DNA from: Podarcis raffonei
Taxonomy: Eukaryota > Chordata > Lepidosauria > Squamata > Lacertidae
Direction of reading: 5' to 3'
Assembly: GCF_027172205.1 (NCBI RefSeq)
Contig: NC_070620.1
Location: 30,345,932-30,409,931 of the forward strand
DNA: 64,000 bases
The notes below the pieces were generated by a model that saw only the letters and a program-made list of their open reading frames with translations, searched no databases and was not told the origin of the DNA. The position numbers were made by a program, and so were the translations under genes. Below, piece after piece: positions 24,501 through 36,385 of the stretch (position 1 is the stretch's first letter; the number at the start of each line of letters is the position of its first letter).

Positions 24501-24868
24501 TCTTCAGAGACTATATTCCAACCATAATCTGGTCTAATTTCTAACTCTAAGGGAGGAAAATATATATTTAAAAGAAGAATTTCCCTGTAAACAATGGAAA
24601 AGGATAACAGTTGTGCATACTGTCCAATATTTCTGATATAATTAATTTTAAGGTTAGAAGACTGTTTGATACCACAGATCAAACCAGCTTTAGGGCGACC
24701 TTTTGTTGACATTTTAGTAGCAGGTAAATTATAAGTAATAAAATTAGGAATATTTAAAGGTTTAAGAGACCAGGTTTCCTGCAGAAGTATTATATCATAA
24801 GACTCAAGAAAATTTATAAAATCAGAATCAGCTAATTTACATGAGAGTCCAGCTACATTCCAGGACAT
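21554..24868 (-). pseudogene. ORF2 of Vingi-like LINE (endonuclease and RT)
   Basis: About 1100 codons in one frame with a single in-frame TAA at about 23282, where VVPIF is followed by a stop and then KGDRNCQENYRPISLL. The endonuclease occupies the first quarter (MSWNVAGL, QETW, GDTNAR, SDHFPIVLE), then a linker (GKSPGMDGIPIDLL), the RT with YADD, and a C-terminal CCHC-like zinc motif. One stop in 3.3 kb means it died recently. LINEs of this kind cut target DNA and prime reverse transcription there. Confidence 0.85.
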
Positions 24869-24937
24869 AATAGAAAGAGTTTGGAGAGATCTTTGATTTA
24901 AGGGTGCTAGTGAGGTATGCGTGGTGCATTCCGGATG

Positions 24938-27045
24938 TCACACCAAGTTCCTCTGGTTCTTACTATTAGCCCTTTCAGCGGGTTCAGATAGTTCAGATGC
25001 TAATTCGATGATGTTTAAAGATGTATTGAGTATGCTCACATTTGAGGAGGGTGGAATGCTAAGATTGCAACCTGGCGCACCCATGCTGGGGACTTTATTT
25101 GGGGAGCCCAATTCAGTCTCATTTAATTCTCTCATTTTATCCCATGCTAATGTAGTGACCAGGTTTGCCTCTGAGATGGGTTGCATGCGAGCTGGGTTAT
25201 AGCAGGGGCGTTTCGGCTCCAAGATCTGAGAGGATGGATTCATCTTCGCAACAACCAATTGGCCTGGGGTGACGGAGGGTTTCCCGACCCATAAATCCAG
25301 CTCGTGACGATAGAAGCATGAAGCCTGATCTGGGACATAATCAGATATGTTTTGGTTGTGTGGTCCCAGTTGGTCCTTCGTCAGCTTTGTCAGACAAGAA
25401 CGAAGGTTATTCAGTCTATAGAGTATTTTGTTCTGAGTTTCTTGGGGGAGAGCGCAGTAGGAGTTAATTAAGTTATTTTCAAAACTTTCGAACCCGTTAC
25501 CTTGGCTCGCCTCATATAAAGTCCCAGGAGAGTCTGGTCTTTGAAGATCATTAGTAAGTAACTCTGGGTGGTGATTAGGCGAGTCCTCAGTGGCTTTTAT
25601 ATCAATTAAAGTGTGGTATTCAGCCTTTTGATGAGGTGCTGCAGTCGAGGTTGCAGGACTGGGGAATAGTGGGATAGGAGAGGCCTCATTTTTAAAGTAT
25701 CTTGATATTTTTACACCACTTGTCTTTAGGTGTTCTCTGTGTTTATATATCAGTTTTGCCAATCTCCGATCATGGAATGTAGCCACCGCCCTGGCAAGCA
25801 AGCCATCAAAATATAGATATTCCACTTTGTCCAACTCTGAGGGATTACTCAAAGTACCTGGCATGTATGCCTTAAGGAAGTTCAGTAAATGGACTTTGCG
25901 ATCCTCTTGTGATATAAATCCTGGAGGCTTAGGATAGCTTGAAAAAACAAGCTTGTTTTGAAGCAACACCAGCTTCCAGTTCTTATTTGTTGGAATGCTC
26001 TCCTTATTGGATTTGGAGTTGTCTATGGTTAAAACGTAGGACCATGGGTCTTGGGGCACTAAATCTTGCTCAGAGCTGGGTGGTGGAGCATGCGCTGAAG
26101 GTTTTAGACAATCCAGAGCTTTATCAGCACAGACGTTTGAGGGCAAATCCTGTTTAACTGACTTCTTGGCTAAAGACTTCACCAGGTTCCCTCTAGTCCC
26201 AGAGGCTGTTGTGCTCTCAAGTAGGTTAAAAAGCTTTTTAAAAACCATTTTTTTATAATGCACTGTCTTAAATTTTTTATGTTTTTACTTTTTTTAACAT
26301 TCTTTACAACTATGGATCTCCTTTTACAAGCATTAGCTCTGCAGGCTTTCTTACCCTTCCTTAATGGGCCACTCCTACAGAGGGTGGAGGCGAGGCCATG
26401 GTTACTTTCCGATTCTGCAGGCATTCCGACGGGTTTTCTCCAGAGAGTTTTACAGGAGTCAGCCATGATGGTCAGAATTTTTGTGCAAATGTCCAGGTAG
26501 GACTTTATGGATTCAATGTCCTCAGTAAGGAGCACTAGCCATTTGATGATTGAGAGACCCTCTTCATTTGTCTCATGGGAATGAGGATAAGAGTCTTTCG
26601 AAGGTTTATTGTTTCCCGAGGCCAATTCCGAAATTTGTTTTAACATTAGTTCCTCCATTTTTTGATCTAACGATGGTTCGGGGGGAACTTGGGATTTGGC
26701 TTTCAGTTTCGGGGATGCCTCCTCGGCTGTATTGAGGATATTTTGTGTTGCTTCCAATATATTCAGGCTTTTATCACTGCTTTTAGTACACTCCTTTCTT
26801 TGCATAACCAGTCCTTCACTATGGCTGTAAGAGAGATTGGTAGGAGAGAGTAGAATTTCTCTTCCCTTCTTGTTCTTGTTCTCACTCATTTCAGTCGTTT
26901 CCTCATTTGTTCCACATTTTGCTTTGTTCATGTAGAAGCGAGTGATTTTTGTTTGCGCATTCTTTAGAGTGGTTCTTTTAAAGGTGGGTCTTACAGCCTT
27001 CAGAGAAAAGCCTGAGGTTTTGCAGCCACTCCTGGTCATCACCAT
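24938..27045 (-). pseudogene. ORF1 of Vingi-like LINE, frameshifted
   Basis: Two overlapping frames (26179-27045 and 24938-26263) look like one ORF1 of roughly 700 codons broken by a one-base shift in a poly-A tract near 26250. There KKWFLKSFLT in one frame corresponds to KKMVFKKLFN in the other. It is rich in lysine and serine early on. I recognise no named domain; the second half (WKLVLLQNKLVFSSYPKPPG to KLIYKHREHL) is the most ordered part. Confidence 0.6.
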
Positions 27046-27390
27046 TGTTTCTTTAAAGTTGTAAATTATTTCTTTATTGTTGTAATAAACACGCTACAAT
27101 GCTCAGCTGCAGTAAAAGTTCACAGCAGGTTTCCTTCAGCTATTAGCCTTCCTTATCACTTAAAACAATGATAAAACACTCAGTGTATCTTCTTAAAAAG
27201 TTACTTTTTAAAAAGTTAGTAGGGGGAAAGAAACAATGGCCGCTAGGGCAACTCACTTTCCTTTTTCCGCTCTGCATATAGCTTTGCGTCTGTGCTGATT
27301 TCGGCTGTCAGCTGAACTCGAAACAATATAAATTAAAAGCCTTTGCTGATGATCTAGTTCTGACATTACAAGATCCAGATTCCAGTGCAG

Positions 27391-28463
27391 TCATAGAATC
27401 ATAGAATCATAGAATCATAGAATCATAGAGTTGGAAGAGACCACAAGGGCCATCGAGTCCAACCCCCTGCCAAGCAGGAAACACCATCAGAGCACTCCTG
27501 ACATATGGTTGTCAAGCCTCTGCTTAAAGACCTCCAAAGAAGGAGACTCCACCACACTCCTTGGCAGCAAATTCCACTGTCAAACAGCTCTTACTGTCAG
27601 GAAGTTCTTCCTAATGTTTAGGTGGAATCTTCTTTCTTGTAGTTTGGATCCATTGCTCCGTGTCCGCTTCTCTGGAGCAGCAGAAAACAACCTTTCTCCC
27701 TCCTCTATGTGACATCCTTTTATATATTTGAACATGGCTATCATATCACCCCTTAACCTCCTCTTCTCCAGGCTAAACATGCCCAGCTCCCTTAGCCGTT
27801 TCTCATAAGGCATCGTTTCCAGGCCTTTGACCATTTTGGTTGCCCTCCTCTGGACACGTTCCAGTTTGTCAATGTCCTTCTTGAACTGTGGTGCCCAGAA
27901 CTGGACACAGTACTCCAGGTGAGGTCTGACCAGAGCAGAATACAGTGGCACTATTACTTCCCTTGATCTAGATGCTATACTCCTATTGATGCAGCCCAGA
28001 ATTGCATTGGCTTTTTTAGCTGCCGCGTCACACTGTTGGCTCATGTCAAGTTTGTGGTCAACCAAGACTCCTAGATCCTTTTCACATGTAGTGCTCTCAA
28101 GCCAGGTGTCACCCATCTTGTATTTGTGCCTCTCATTTTTTTTGCCCAAGTGCAATACTTTACATTTCTCCCTGTTAAAATTCATCTTGTTTGTTTTGGC
28201 CCAGTTCTCTAATCTGTCAAGGTCGTTTTGAAGTGTGTTCCTGTCCTCTGGGGTGTTAGCCACCCCTCCCAGTTTGGTGTCATCTGCAAATTTGATCAGG
28301 ATGCCCTTGAGTCCATCATCCAAGTCGTTGATAAAGATGTTGAATAAGACCGGGCCCAAGACAGAACCCTGTGGCACCCCACTAGTCACTCTTCTCCAGG
28401 ATGAAGAGGAACCATTGATGAGCACCCTTTGGCTTCGGTCAGTCAGCCAGTTACAAATAACTG
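27391..28463 (-). mobile_element. CR1 LINE, 3' third
   Basis: Minus strand 27580-28488 reads CR1 reverse transcriptase and C-terminus: [94 protein letters not shown] and [14 protein letters not shown]. The catalytic box reads FADD. The 3' end has the CR1-type tandem attctatg repeats at 27391-27428. 5' truncated, inserted in the L1 ORF2. The frame is open throughout, so it is young. Confidence 0.92.
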
Positions 28464-30961
28464 TTACAAAGCACTGGAGCTGATACAAGAGTTTGGTCAG
28501 GTAGCAGGATTTAAATTAAACAAGAGCAAGACCAAAGTAATTGAGAAAAATCTGGATAATGAAGAAAGAAAACTATTACAAGAAAATACGGGCCTAGATT
28601 TTGTGAAAAAAGTTAAATATTTGGGCGTGAACCTGTCTGGGAAAAATCTGAACTTGTACAAAGATAATTATGAGAAATTATGGAATGAAATTAAGAGAGA
28701 TTTGGAGATATGGTCACATTTAAAATTGTCATTAATGGGCCAGATTTCTGTGATTAAGATGAATGTGCTGCCAAAGATGCTCTTCCTGTTTCAAGCCCTC
28801 CCAATTATAGATAATGCGAAATGCTTTAAAGAATGGCAGAAAGCACTCTCTAGATTTATCTGGCAGGGGAGGAAACCCAGAATTAAATATAAATTAGTTA
28901 CGGATTCTAAAGAAAGAGGGGGATTTTCCCCGCCAGATTTAAAAATCTATTTTGAAGCTGCTGCACTTTGCTGGATTAAAGAATGGATGCAACTAGAAGA
29001 CACAGATCTATTAGATTTGGAGGGATTCGACAATGTGTTCGGTTGGCATGCATATTTATGGTATGACAAGGTAAAGGCCCATAATGCATTTAAAAACCAT
29101 GCAATTAGGAAATCATTGTATAATGTTTGTATAAAATATAAAGAACTCTTAGAAAGAAAGACGCCCAGATGGCTTTCACCAATGAAGGCAAAGGCCCAGA
29201 AAAAACTAAATATGGACACCAAATGGTTGAGATATTATGATTTATTAATAGAAGAAGAAGGAGGTTACAAATTAAAACCATTTGATCAAGTTAAAGATAA
29301 GCTAAACTGGCTACATTACCACCAGATCAATGAATTGTATAAAGTGGATAAGAAAAATGGTTTTGCTTATGAAAAATCTAAGTTGGAGACCGAGTTGTTG
29401 GATACTAAAGATAAAAAATTATCTAAAATGTACAAGCTATTGTTGGAGTGGCACACAAAAGATGAACAAGTTAAATCTGTGGTGATAGATTAGGCAAGAG
29501 ATGAAGAAAATAATATGTTTGAGGACTGGGAAAGATTGTGGAAGAAAGGGGTCAAGTTCACCGCATGTAAAGGAAAATATAATGAAAATGATGTATAGAT
29601 GGTATTTGACTCCTGTCAGGGAACTGCCATCGCAGCCAGGAGTGGAGGAAGGGCTCCCAAGCGATGCCGGAGAAGGGCTCAGCAGGGAACGAGGGGACTC
29701 AGCAGCCGGGGAAGGAAATCAGCGTTACACCAGGGAGAAAGGCGGGCAGAGGCGGGCTTCGGAGAGATGGCTCCAGGACTCTTCGCCAGAGACCAGCGGG
29801 GAGAGCACAGGTCCCCCACTGCCCACACCCACCCTGCGCAGAAGACTTCCGCGCAGGGAGGCTAGGCGGAGACTATCCGTCAAGGAACTTTTATGTTGGA
29901 AGAAGTTCAGGAAACGCCCACTGACGGATTCTGCCAGTGACTGAGACAGACGCGGAATCAGGACTGTCCAGCCAGGGAAAGGTTTATCCAGGCAACCTCG
30001 CCGAGAGTGGCGGCAACTTACGCACGAGCAACCCCCCAATTCCCATTACAGCAATCCGTCAGTCCTTGACGTTGCTTGTGCACAACGGCAAGGCAGGCAG
30101 CACCATGAGTCAAACCGGTGGAGCAGGCGCCCAGCAGGGAGCAGCGGCAGTGCCAAGTCTGGAGGAGAGAAACCGAGATTTGGAACAGCAGGTTGCTCTG
30201 TTGATGGCGCGGCTAGACGAAAGGAGGACTCAGGATGCCCAGGGGAGGCCCACCCCCATCGCAAGGAAGGTACCAGGACTGGTGCACAAGTTTGGGGGGA
30301 ACCCCCGTGACTATAATGCGTTCAGAACGGAGGTACAGTACGCTTTGGAACTGCAGTATGATGACTTTGCTGACGATGGCGAGCGGGTGGCTTATGTTGT
30401 GGGGCATCTTCAGGATGCGGCCAGGGAATGGATCAGGCCCTTAATGGCAACGCAGAATGCTGCCTTAAAAGACCTTAGGAAATTTTTTGGCGCCATGGAT
30501 ACTATGTTTTCCAGTCAGGTGGAGCAAAGTGTGACTCGCCGAGAACTGATGGCTTGCAAGCAGGGGAGCCAAACAGTTAGGGAGTACTGGTCACGTTTTG
30601 CGATGATTATCCACAGACTGGGGTGGGATCTGGACTCGGAACCTGTGCAAATGTTATTTGAGGAAGGATTAGCCCCATCGGTGAAGGACGAACTTTCCCG
30701 CGCGCCCCGCCCGCAGTCGATGGATCAGCTGACCAAGACTGTGCTTGCGATTGGAATACGCCAGGAAGCGCGGGCTCAAGAGAAGCGGGAGGGGAGAGGA
30801 GAGCGTTGGCATGACAACCGCATTCCTGAAATACTGAGGCAGCCTTCCCAGCCAGTGGAGCCAATGGAAATCGATGGCGCGCGCGCGCGCGCGCAAAGGG
30901 TTTCAAACTCCAGCAAAGTTCGAAAAAAGGAGGGAAGGGAGGGGAAAACAGCCAAGAAGTG

Positions 30962-30987
30962 GTGCTCGCTTCGGCAGCACATATACT
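30962..30987 (+). ncRNA. U6 snRNA 5'-end fragment, retroposed
   Basis: The 26 bases starting gtgctcgcttcggcagcac and ending atatact are the 5' start of vertebrate U6 snRNA, which is extremely conserved. They are flanked by perfect 18-bp direct repeats gaaaacagccaagaagtg at 30944-30961 and 30988-31005. This is the mark of LINE-type target-primed integration, 5' end kept and 3' part missing. It lies inside the Gag region of Gypsy copy 2. It is not a working U6 gene. Confidence 0.85.
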
Positions 30988-31376
30988 GAAAACAGCCAAG
31001 AAGTGTTTCCTCTGCCAACAGCCAGGACACTTTGCCAGAGTCTGCCCTCAAAGAAAGGCTTGGCAAGGGATGGTGGGAGCAGCTGGCTGTGAGGAGGAGG
31101 GGGACAAGGAGCAGGAGCAGGGAAACGCCAACGCTTGGCTGCCAATCATCGGGCACAGCAGCCAGGCCAGCAACCACTAAAGGTGCCCCAGCCAGACACC
31201 CCCCCCCAAGGCAGCTATAGCCATAGAGGTGGAACTAGAACTCCCAAACGGGCACCCAGTTAAAGTGAAGGCGCTGCTGGATTCAGGCAGTTCTTGCAAT
31301 TTCTTCAGCAAGGACTTCGCGCTAGAGCACCAGCTCCACCTACTGCCCCTAGATTTTCCCTTGCAGGTGACAACTA

Positions 31377-34313
31377 TTGGTTGAAGAGAACTGCTGGGGG
31401 GGGGGGGAAGTGACGCACCAGACGCCACCAATGAGAATGAAGGTTTCCAGACACACAGAAACCATTGCCTTTCGCGTAGCCACACTGGCAGGACCCCCAA
31501 TCATATTAGGGATGAGCTGGCTGGCGCTACATGATCCAGTGGTGGCATGGCATCAGCGGACAGTCACCTTTGGGTCAGCACACTGCTTAGAACACTGCCT
31601 AGGGGGGGGAACCCCGAGAATGGCCGTGGCCAGGGTGGCTGGGATGGCTGTGGATCAGAAAGGGGAGGTACCACCTCAATACGCTGATCTGCAGGAGGTC
31701 TTCAGTGAGAAGGAAGCGGATAGACTCCCCCCCCATAGGCCCTTTGACTGCCAAATCAACCTGATCCCAGGGGCTCAGCTGCCGGTGGGTAAGCTGTACG
31801 CCATGTCGGACCGGAAAATGCAGGAGTTAAGGAATTTTATTGACAAAAACTTGAAAAGAGGTTTCATAAGAGAATCAAAGGCGGTGGGGGGCAGCCCTGT
31901 GTTCTTTGTGGACAAGAAAGACACTAATGAGCCCAGGCTCATTGTGGACTATAGGGCCGTCAATTTGGTGTCAGAACCCGTGACCTTCCCAATGCCCAGG
32001 ATTGACGACATTTTAACACGAGTAAGGCAGGGAAATTTTTTTACTAAGCTGGACCTTCGGGGAGCATACAATTTGATTAGGATGAGGGAGGGGGATGAAT
32101 GGAAGACCACCATGTTCACCCCTTTGGGGGCCTTTGAGTACTTAGTTATGCCATTTGGATTACAATCAGGCTCCGCCTGTTTTCAAGGTTTCATGCACCA
32201 CGTGTTGGGTCCCCTGCTGTACAAGAACTGCGTAGCCTTTTTGGACGACGTGTTAATCTATTCGCACGACGAGGAGCAACATGTCAGAGACGTCCGGGAA
32301 GTGCTAAAGAGGCTACAGAAGCACCAGTTATGGGTCAAGTTGGAGAAGTGCCAATTCCACGCCCAAGAGGTCGAGTTCCTGGGGTACAGGTTGTCGGACA
32401 AGGGCCTAGCTATGGACCCCGGCAAGGTGCAGGCGGTGCTGGAATGGAAGACCCCCAAAACCCGGAAGGACGTGCAGAGGTTCCTAGGGTTCAGCAACTT
32501 CTACCGGAAGTTCATCAAGAACTTCGCCCACTTAACCGCGCCCATCACAGATTGTCTCAGTAGCAAAAGGAAGTTCGTCTGGACGGAAGATGCACAGCAA
32601 TCCTTTGAAAGGCTGAAGAAGGCTTTCGCTTCGGAAGAGCAGCTCCTGCACGTAGATCTGCAGAAGCCAATGAGGCTGGAGACCGACGCGTCAGACCGAG
32701 CCGTCGGAGCGGTACTGCTCCAGCTGGGGGACCAGTCCAGCTGGAGGCCGTGCGCCTTCTTCTCAAGGAAGCTGAGCAAGTCGGAGCAAAACTACACGGT
32801 GTATGACCGTGAACTGCTTGCGATTTATGCAGCATTTCAACGCTGGAGACATTTGCTAATAGGAGCGCAGCACAAGATCCAGGTGTGTACGGACCGTAAG
32901 AACCTGGAATACTGGAGGACAGCGCGGGTGCTCAACCAGAGACAGGTGCGATGGGCACAAGAGTTTTCCAAGTTTTTCTTCGAGATTCAGTACGTGCCGG
33001 GAGAGGAAAACATAAGAGCAGATGCTCTCTCCCGGAAGCCGGAGTACATGGAAGGAGAGGGACCGCCAGAAGTTAGACACGTGATCCCCGAGGACCGATG
33101 GGTGTGTGGGGGAGTGTTGGTCGGGGGACGAGAACTAGCCGAACTTACGAGAGATGAGTTCGCTCAAACCAAAATCAGGGAACTCAGGGACACAGGGGAA
33201 AACCATGGCGGTTTTGAGGAGAAGGAAGGGGTGCTGTATTACAAGGGAGCACTGTACGTACCGGGGGAGAACTTGAGGGGTAGGGTACTCAAACAACTCC
33301 ACGACAACCCGACGGTGGGGCATTTTGGTCAACACAAAACCATGTTGCTAGTCACCTGGCAGTTCTGGTGGCCAAGAGTGAGGGAAGATGTACGGGAATA
33401 TGTACGGGGGTGCGACCGCTGCCAGCGGGCAAAGGGGGAGAGGGCTGCACCCGCAGGGTTACTGGAACTCTTACCCACGCCGGAAAGACCATGGGAGGTG
33501 GTGTCCATAGATTTCATGACCGATTTACCCAAGTCAAGGGGGAAAACAGCAGTCATGGTGGTAGTCGATCTACTAACAAAAATGTGCCATTTCATAGCCT
33601 GCTCGCATGCGGTGACGGCAGAGGAAACAGCCAGGTTGTTTATGGATCACATATTCCGGCTGCATGGCGCCCCCTTGAGGGTTTTATCCGACCGCGGGAA
33701 ACAATTTACTTCCCAGTTCTGGAGGAAGCTCATGAGCCTGCTGCAAGTCGAGGTGAGCTTCTCGACGGCGAGACACCCGGAGACCAACGGGCAAGCAGAA
33801 AGAGCGAACAGTATACTCCAACAATACCTACGCTGCTACGTCAGCGAGAGGCAGAACGACTGGGTGGAGAAACTAGCGTTGGCCGAATTTGCATACAACA
33901 ACGCTGAACATGTGTCCACGGGAATGAGCCCGTTCATGGCTAATTATGGGTGTCACCCCAGGGCATTCCCGGGGAGAGGGGAGGAAGGGTGGAGCGTACC
34001 GGCAGCTGAGCAGTTTGTGGAAGAAATGGAGGCCTTACACCAGCAACTCAAGATGAACTTGGAACGGGCCAAGGAAACTTACAAGAGGCAGGCAGACAAG
34101 CACCGTAGGGAAGGGGAAACCATACGGGTTGGGGATCGGGTGTGGTTGTCAACCCGAGGGTTACCCTTTAAGGGAGAGTGCAAGAAATTAAGGCCAAGGC
34201 GATTAGGACCTTTTGAGGTAACCCAGCAGGTGAACCCCATGGCATTTAAGCTCAAGTTGTCGGCCAGCATGAAATTACACCCGGTGTTCCATAGGTCTCT
34301 CCTCTCACCATAA
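31377..34313 (+). pseudogene. Pol region of Gypsy copy 2, fossil
   Basis: A 978-codon frame covers the protease end, RT, RNase H and integrase. Marks are FLDDVLIYS for the RT catalytic box, ETDASD for RNase H, and an integrase core with the D, D and E positions in SIDFM, LSDRG and NGQAE. It belongs to a broken element in antisense to SETX. Confidence 0.88.
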
Positions 34314-35636
34314 CAGGGAGGGACGGGAATTTCCGGGGCGAGAGGGAGAAGTCCCCATACACCCACAGGTGGAGGAGAGGGAACTTCGCAGTCAAGCCAC
34401 GGAAATACTCGACTCAAGATGGCGAGGGCGCCAGGTGGAGTACCTGGTGGCTTGGGAAAGCGAACCCGAGTCAGAAAACACGTGGGTTCCCGCAGAGGCC
34501 ATCAGGGATGAGTATCTTAGGGAGGAGTTTCACAGCAGGTTCCCAAGGAAACCCAAACCACTAGCGAGATTCTGGGAGGAGCAATTTGGAGTCACAGAAG
34601 GTGAAGAGGATTTTGTGGGTTTTTCGGCCTCTGAAGGGGAGGGAGGAGAGGTGTCAGAGGGAGAGGAATCAGACTGGGAAGGTTACCCCGCGGGAGGAGA
34701 TAGGAGCAGGTGGGAAGCAGAGTTTGAATCATCAGAGGATGGGAGCAGTTCCTTCAGGGGATTCCCCGCATCATCGGCCGAGGAAAGGGACGAGATTGGG
34801 TCAAAGGAGAGGGCCGGAGGTGGAGGGGGTCCTGGGGGGGAGGTGGATGTCAGGGAACTGCCATCGCAGCCAGGAGTGTAAAATTAGCAAAGATATATCA
34901 TAATTGTGACAATATATGTTGGAAATGTAAAGAAAAGAAAGGAACCTTTTATCATATGTGGTGGACCTGTCCCAAGGTGAAAGACTTCTGGGAAAAGATT
35001 TATAATGAATTGAAAAAAATGTTGAAATATACATTTATAAAGAAACCAGAGGCCTTTCTTCTTGGAATAACAGGTTTGGAATTGCCCAAGAAAGATGTTA
35101 AATTATTTTTGTATGCCACAACTGCTGCTCGTATTTTGTTAGCTAAAAAGTGGAAAACCCAAGAATTACCAATGATAGAAGAATGGCAGATGAAGATGAT
35201 GGATTTTTCGGAGCTAGCCAACCTAACCGGAAGAGTCTGCGACCAGAAGGAGGAGGAGTATCAGGAAGAGTGGATTAAATTTAATGATTATCTAGTTAAA
35301 TTTGTTAAGTTAAATTAACTGAAAACAGCTTGCAGATACTTGATTGGCTTAGGATTTTATTTATGTTAAGTGATGAATTAATATGTTTAATTCCATAAGG
35401 TGAGGATTTAAGGATGTTAATGTTGAAGTTAAATTTCATAAGAATTGGGATTTGGAAAACCGTTAAAAGGACATGCAATGAAATTCAACCAAGGGGAAGC
35501 GAGGAAGTCACTTAACAAAGTTAATAAGTGTAATTTTCAATAAGGCTATGATTTGTGTTTGTTGTGTTTGTTTGTTTATAATATTGTGAAAACCAATAAA
35601 AAAAATTGGGGGGGGGGAAGGAAAACGCCCTGGGGA

Positions 35637-35985
35637 TGTCTGCAAGCCCCCGTATCCTCCGATGTGTGCAGCACTGGAAAAGGCATCTCCCTTCATCTCC
35701 AGGGAACTCAGCGACATATACCAGCTGGCATATGCACACTAATCTTCTGGCATAACACAGCAAGAAGCGTGAAACAACAGAGATCTAATCTACTATTTAT
35801 TTACACACTATATACAGACTACAGCATAATGGTGTCCGTTCTCTTCCGAGAGAACAGAAGAAGTGAAAGTACAGTCCAAAGTACATACAACGAAAGAGAG
35901 ATAAGGATGTCTTCCGTTCCCATAGTCTTCTCAGACAGGCATGTGATTTACAACAATCTCAAATGCAGCGACGGTGGAGTGAAAT
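35637..35985 (-). mobile_element. LTR-like insertion in L2, fossil
   Basis: About 350 bp of non-L2 sequence separate L2 pieces that read LGKVIERVAA and VFQQVAEQLQ. On the minus strand it holds gtatatagtgtgtaaataaa, a TATA-like box close to a poly-A signal, as in Copia LTRs. Its ends were not resolved. Confidence 0.35.
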
Positions 35986-36385
35986 GCTAACGCAGCCACC
36001 CGCTCAATCACCTTGCCCAAGAATGGAAGTTTTGAGACTGGGCAATAGTTGGCCATATGGGCTGGGTCCAAAGATGCTTTTTTAAGAAGCGGTTTAATAA
36101 TTGCCTCTTTCAGTGGGTCTGGGAAGGCTCCCTCACAGAGGAAAGCATTCACCACCCATCTCCCAGCCCAGCACTTCCCGGCTTGCTTTTATGAGCCAGG
36201 ATGGGCTGTCAAGGAGACAGGTGGTTGGTTTCACTTGTCTAAGCAGCCTGTCCACATCCTCGGAGGTAACAGATTGGACTTGATCCCACGCAACTTGACT
36301 AGACAGGACTCTAGCACTCTCCCGCCCCGGCCCTGCTGCCACGGTGGAGTCTACCTCTTCCCGAATCTGAGTGACTTTATCTTTC

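Larger units (their letters stand above)
19318..27317 (-). mobile_element. Vingi-like APE non-LTR retrotransposon, near full length
   Basis: An 8-kb LINE with 5' UTR, ORF1, ORF2 and a 3' end with aataaa and a (gaattt)n tail. The target duplication tcgaaacaatataaatt lies at 19301-19317 and 27318-27334, inside an L1. It carries an inserted 2-kb element (19383-21408). ORF2 runs from 24868 to 21554: an apurinic-type endonuclease (MSWNVAGLSC, LLQETWSLKP, GDTNARIG) then RT (NYRPISLLPCIS, AFVDLKSAFHSVDR, LLLYADDAVIIS) and a C-terminal cysteine motif (CKCRKQEPDTLEHILFSCDF). The endonuclease plus RT plan, with no REL endonuclease, suggests Vingi or a relative; clade not certain. Confidence 0.8.
29614..34878 (+). 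mobile_element. Gypsy chromovirus copy 2 (sushi-like), broken
   Basis: Inserted in the L1 ORF2. The 5' LTR lies at 29614-30050 (TGTCAGGG...TTACA); the right end lies near 34878, and the two ends are unequal. Parts in order: Gag (30105-31180) with zinc knuckle CFLCQQPGHFARVC, protease (DSGSSCNFFS), RT (LRGAYNLIRMREGDEWKTTM, FLDDVLIYS), RNase H (LETDASDRAVGAVLLQ), integrase (HH-CC knuckle, SIDFMTDLPKS, LSDRGKQFTS, RHPETNGQAERANS) and a chromodomain (EILDSRWRGRQVEYLVAW). Broken, with a handful of breaks; long frames survive, so it is young. A U6 snRNA fragment is inserted in the Gag region. Confidence 0.9.
17971..35619 (+). mobile_element. L1 LINE split by Vingi-like, CR1 and Gypsy insertions
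   Basis: L1 pieces lie at 17971-19317, 27335-27390, about 28464-29613 and 34879-35619. They read AKQ-type ORF2 linker and RT (TPGPDGLSAKYYK, NYRPISLLNVDYKIFANILA, LMFIDAEKAFDNVSW, GTRQGCPLSPLLFV), then the C-terminal half (FGWHAYLWYDKVKAHN, KTPRWLSP) and the CWKCKEKKGTFYHMWWTC motif, ending with an A-rich tail after 35596. A 17-bp target duplication ggaaaacgccctgggga at 17954-17970 and 35620-35636 proves one insertion into the L2. The 5' end is truncated before the endonuclease. Confidence 0.9.
14665..36385 (-). mobile_element. Second L2 LINE, split by nested insertions
   Basis: L2 pieces lie at 14665-15090 (C-terminus and 3' tail), 17022-17970 (RT with [41 protein letters not shown]) and about 35990-36385 (LLKKASLDPAHMANYCPVSK, SEDVDRLLRQVKPTTC). 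The RT box reads YANV in place of YADD, and there is a stop between the frames near 17697, so it is dead. It was split by an L1 (15091-17004), by a large L1 nest (17971-35619) and by an LTR-like piece at 35637-35985. Only these pieces are L2; the span marks the outer limits. Confidence 0.85.

Noticed and set aside
27391-27428. Regular short repeats resembling a CRISPR or microsatellite locus
   Set aside because: These are the tandem octamer-like repeats that end CR1 LINEs; no spacers are present.
30962-30987. A functional U6 snRNA gene
   Set aside because: Only the first 26 bases are present, with no downstream U6 body, no T-run terminator and no upstream promoter elements.
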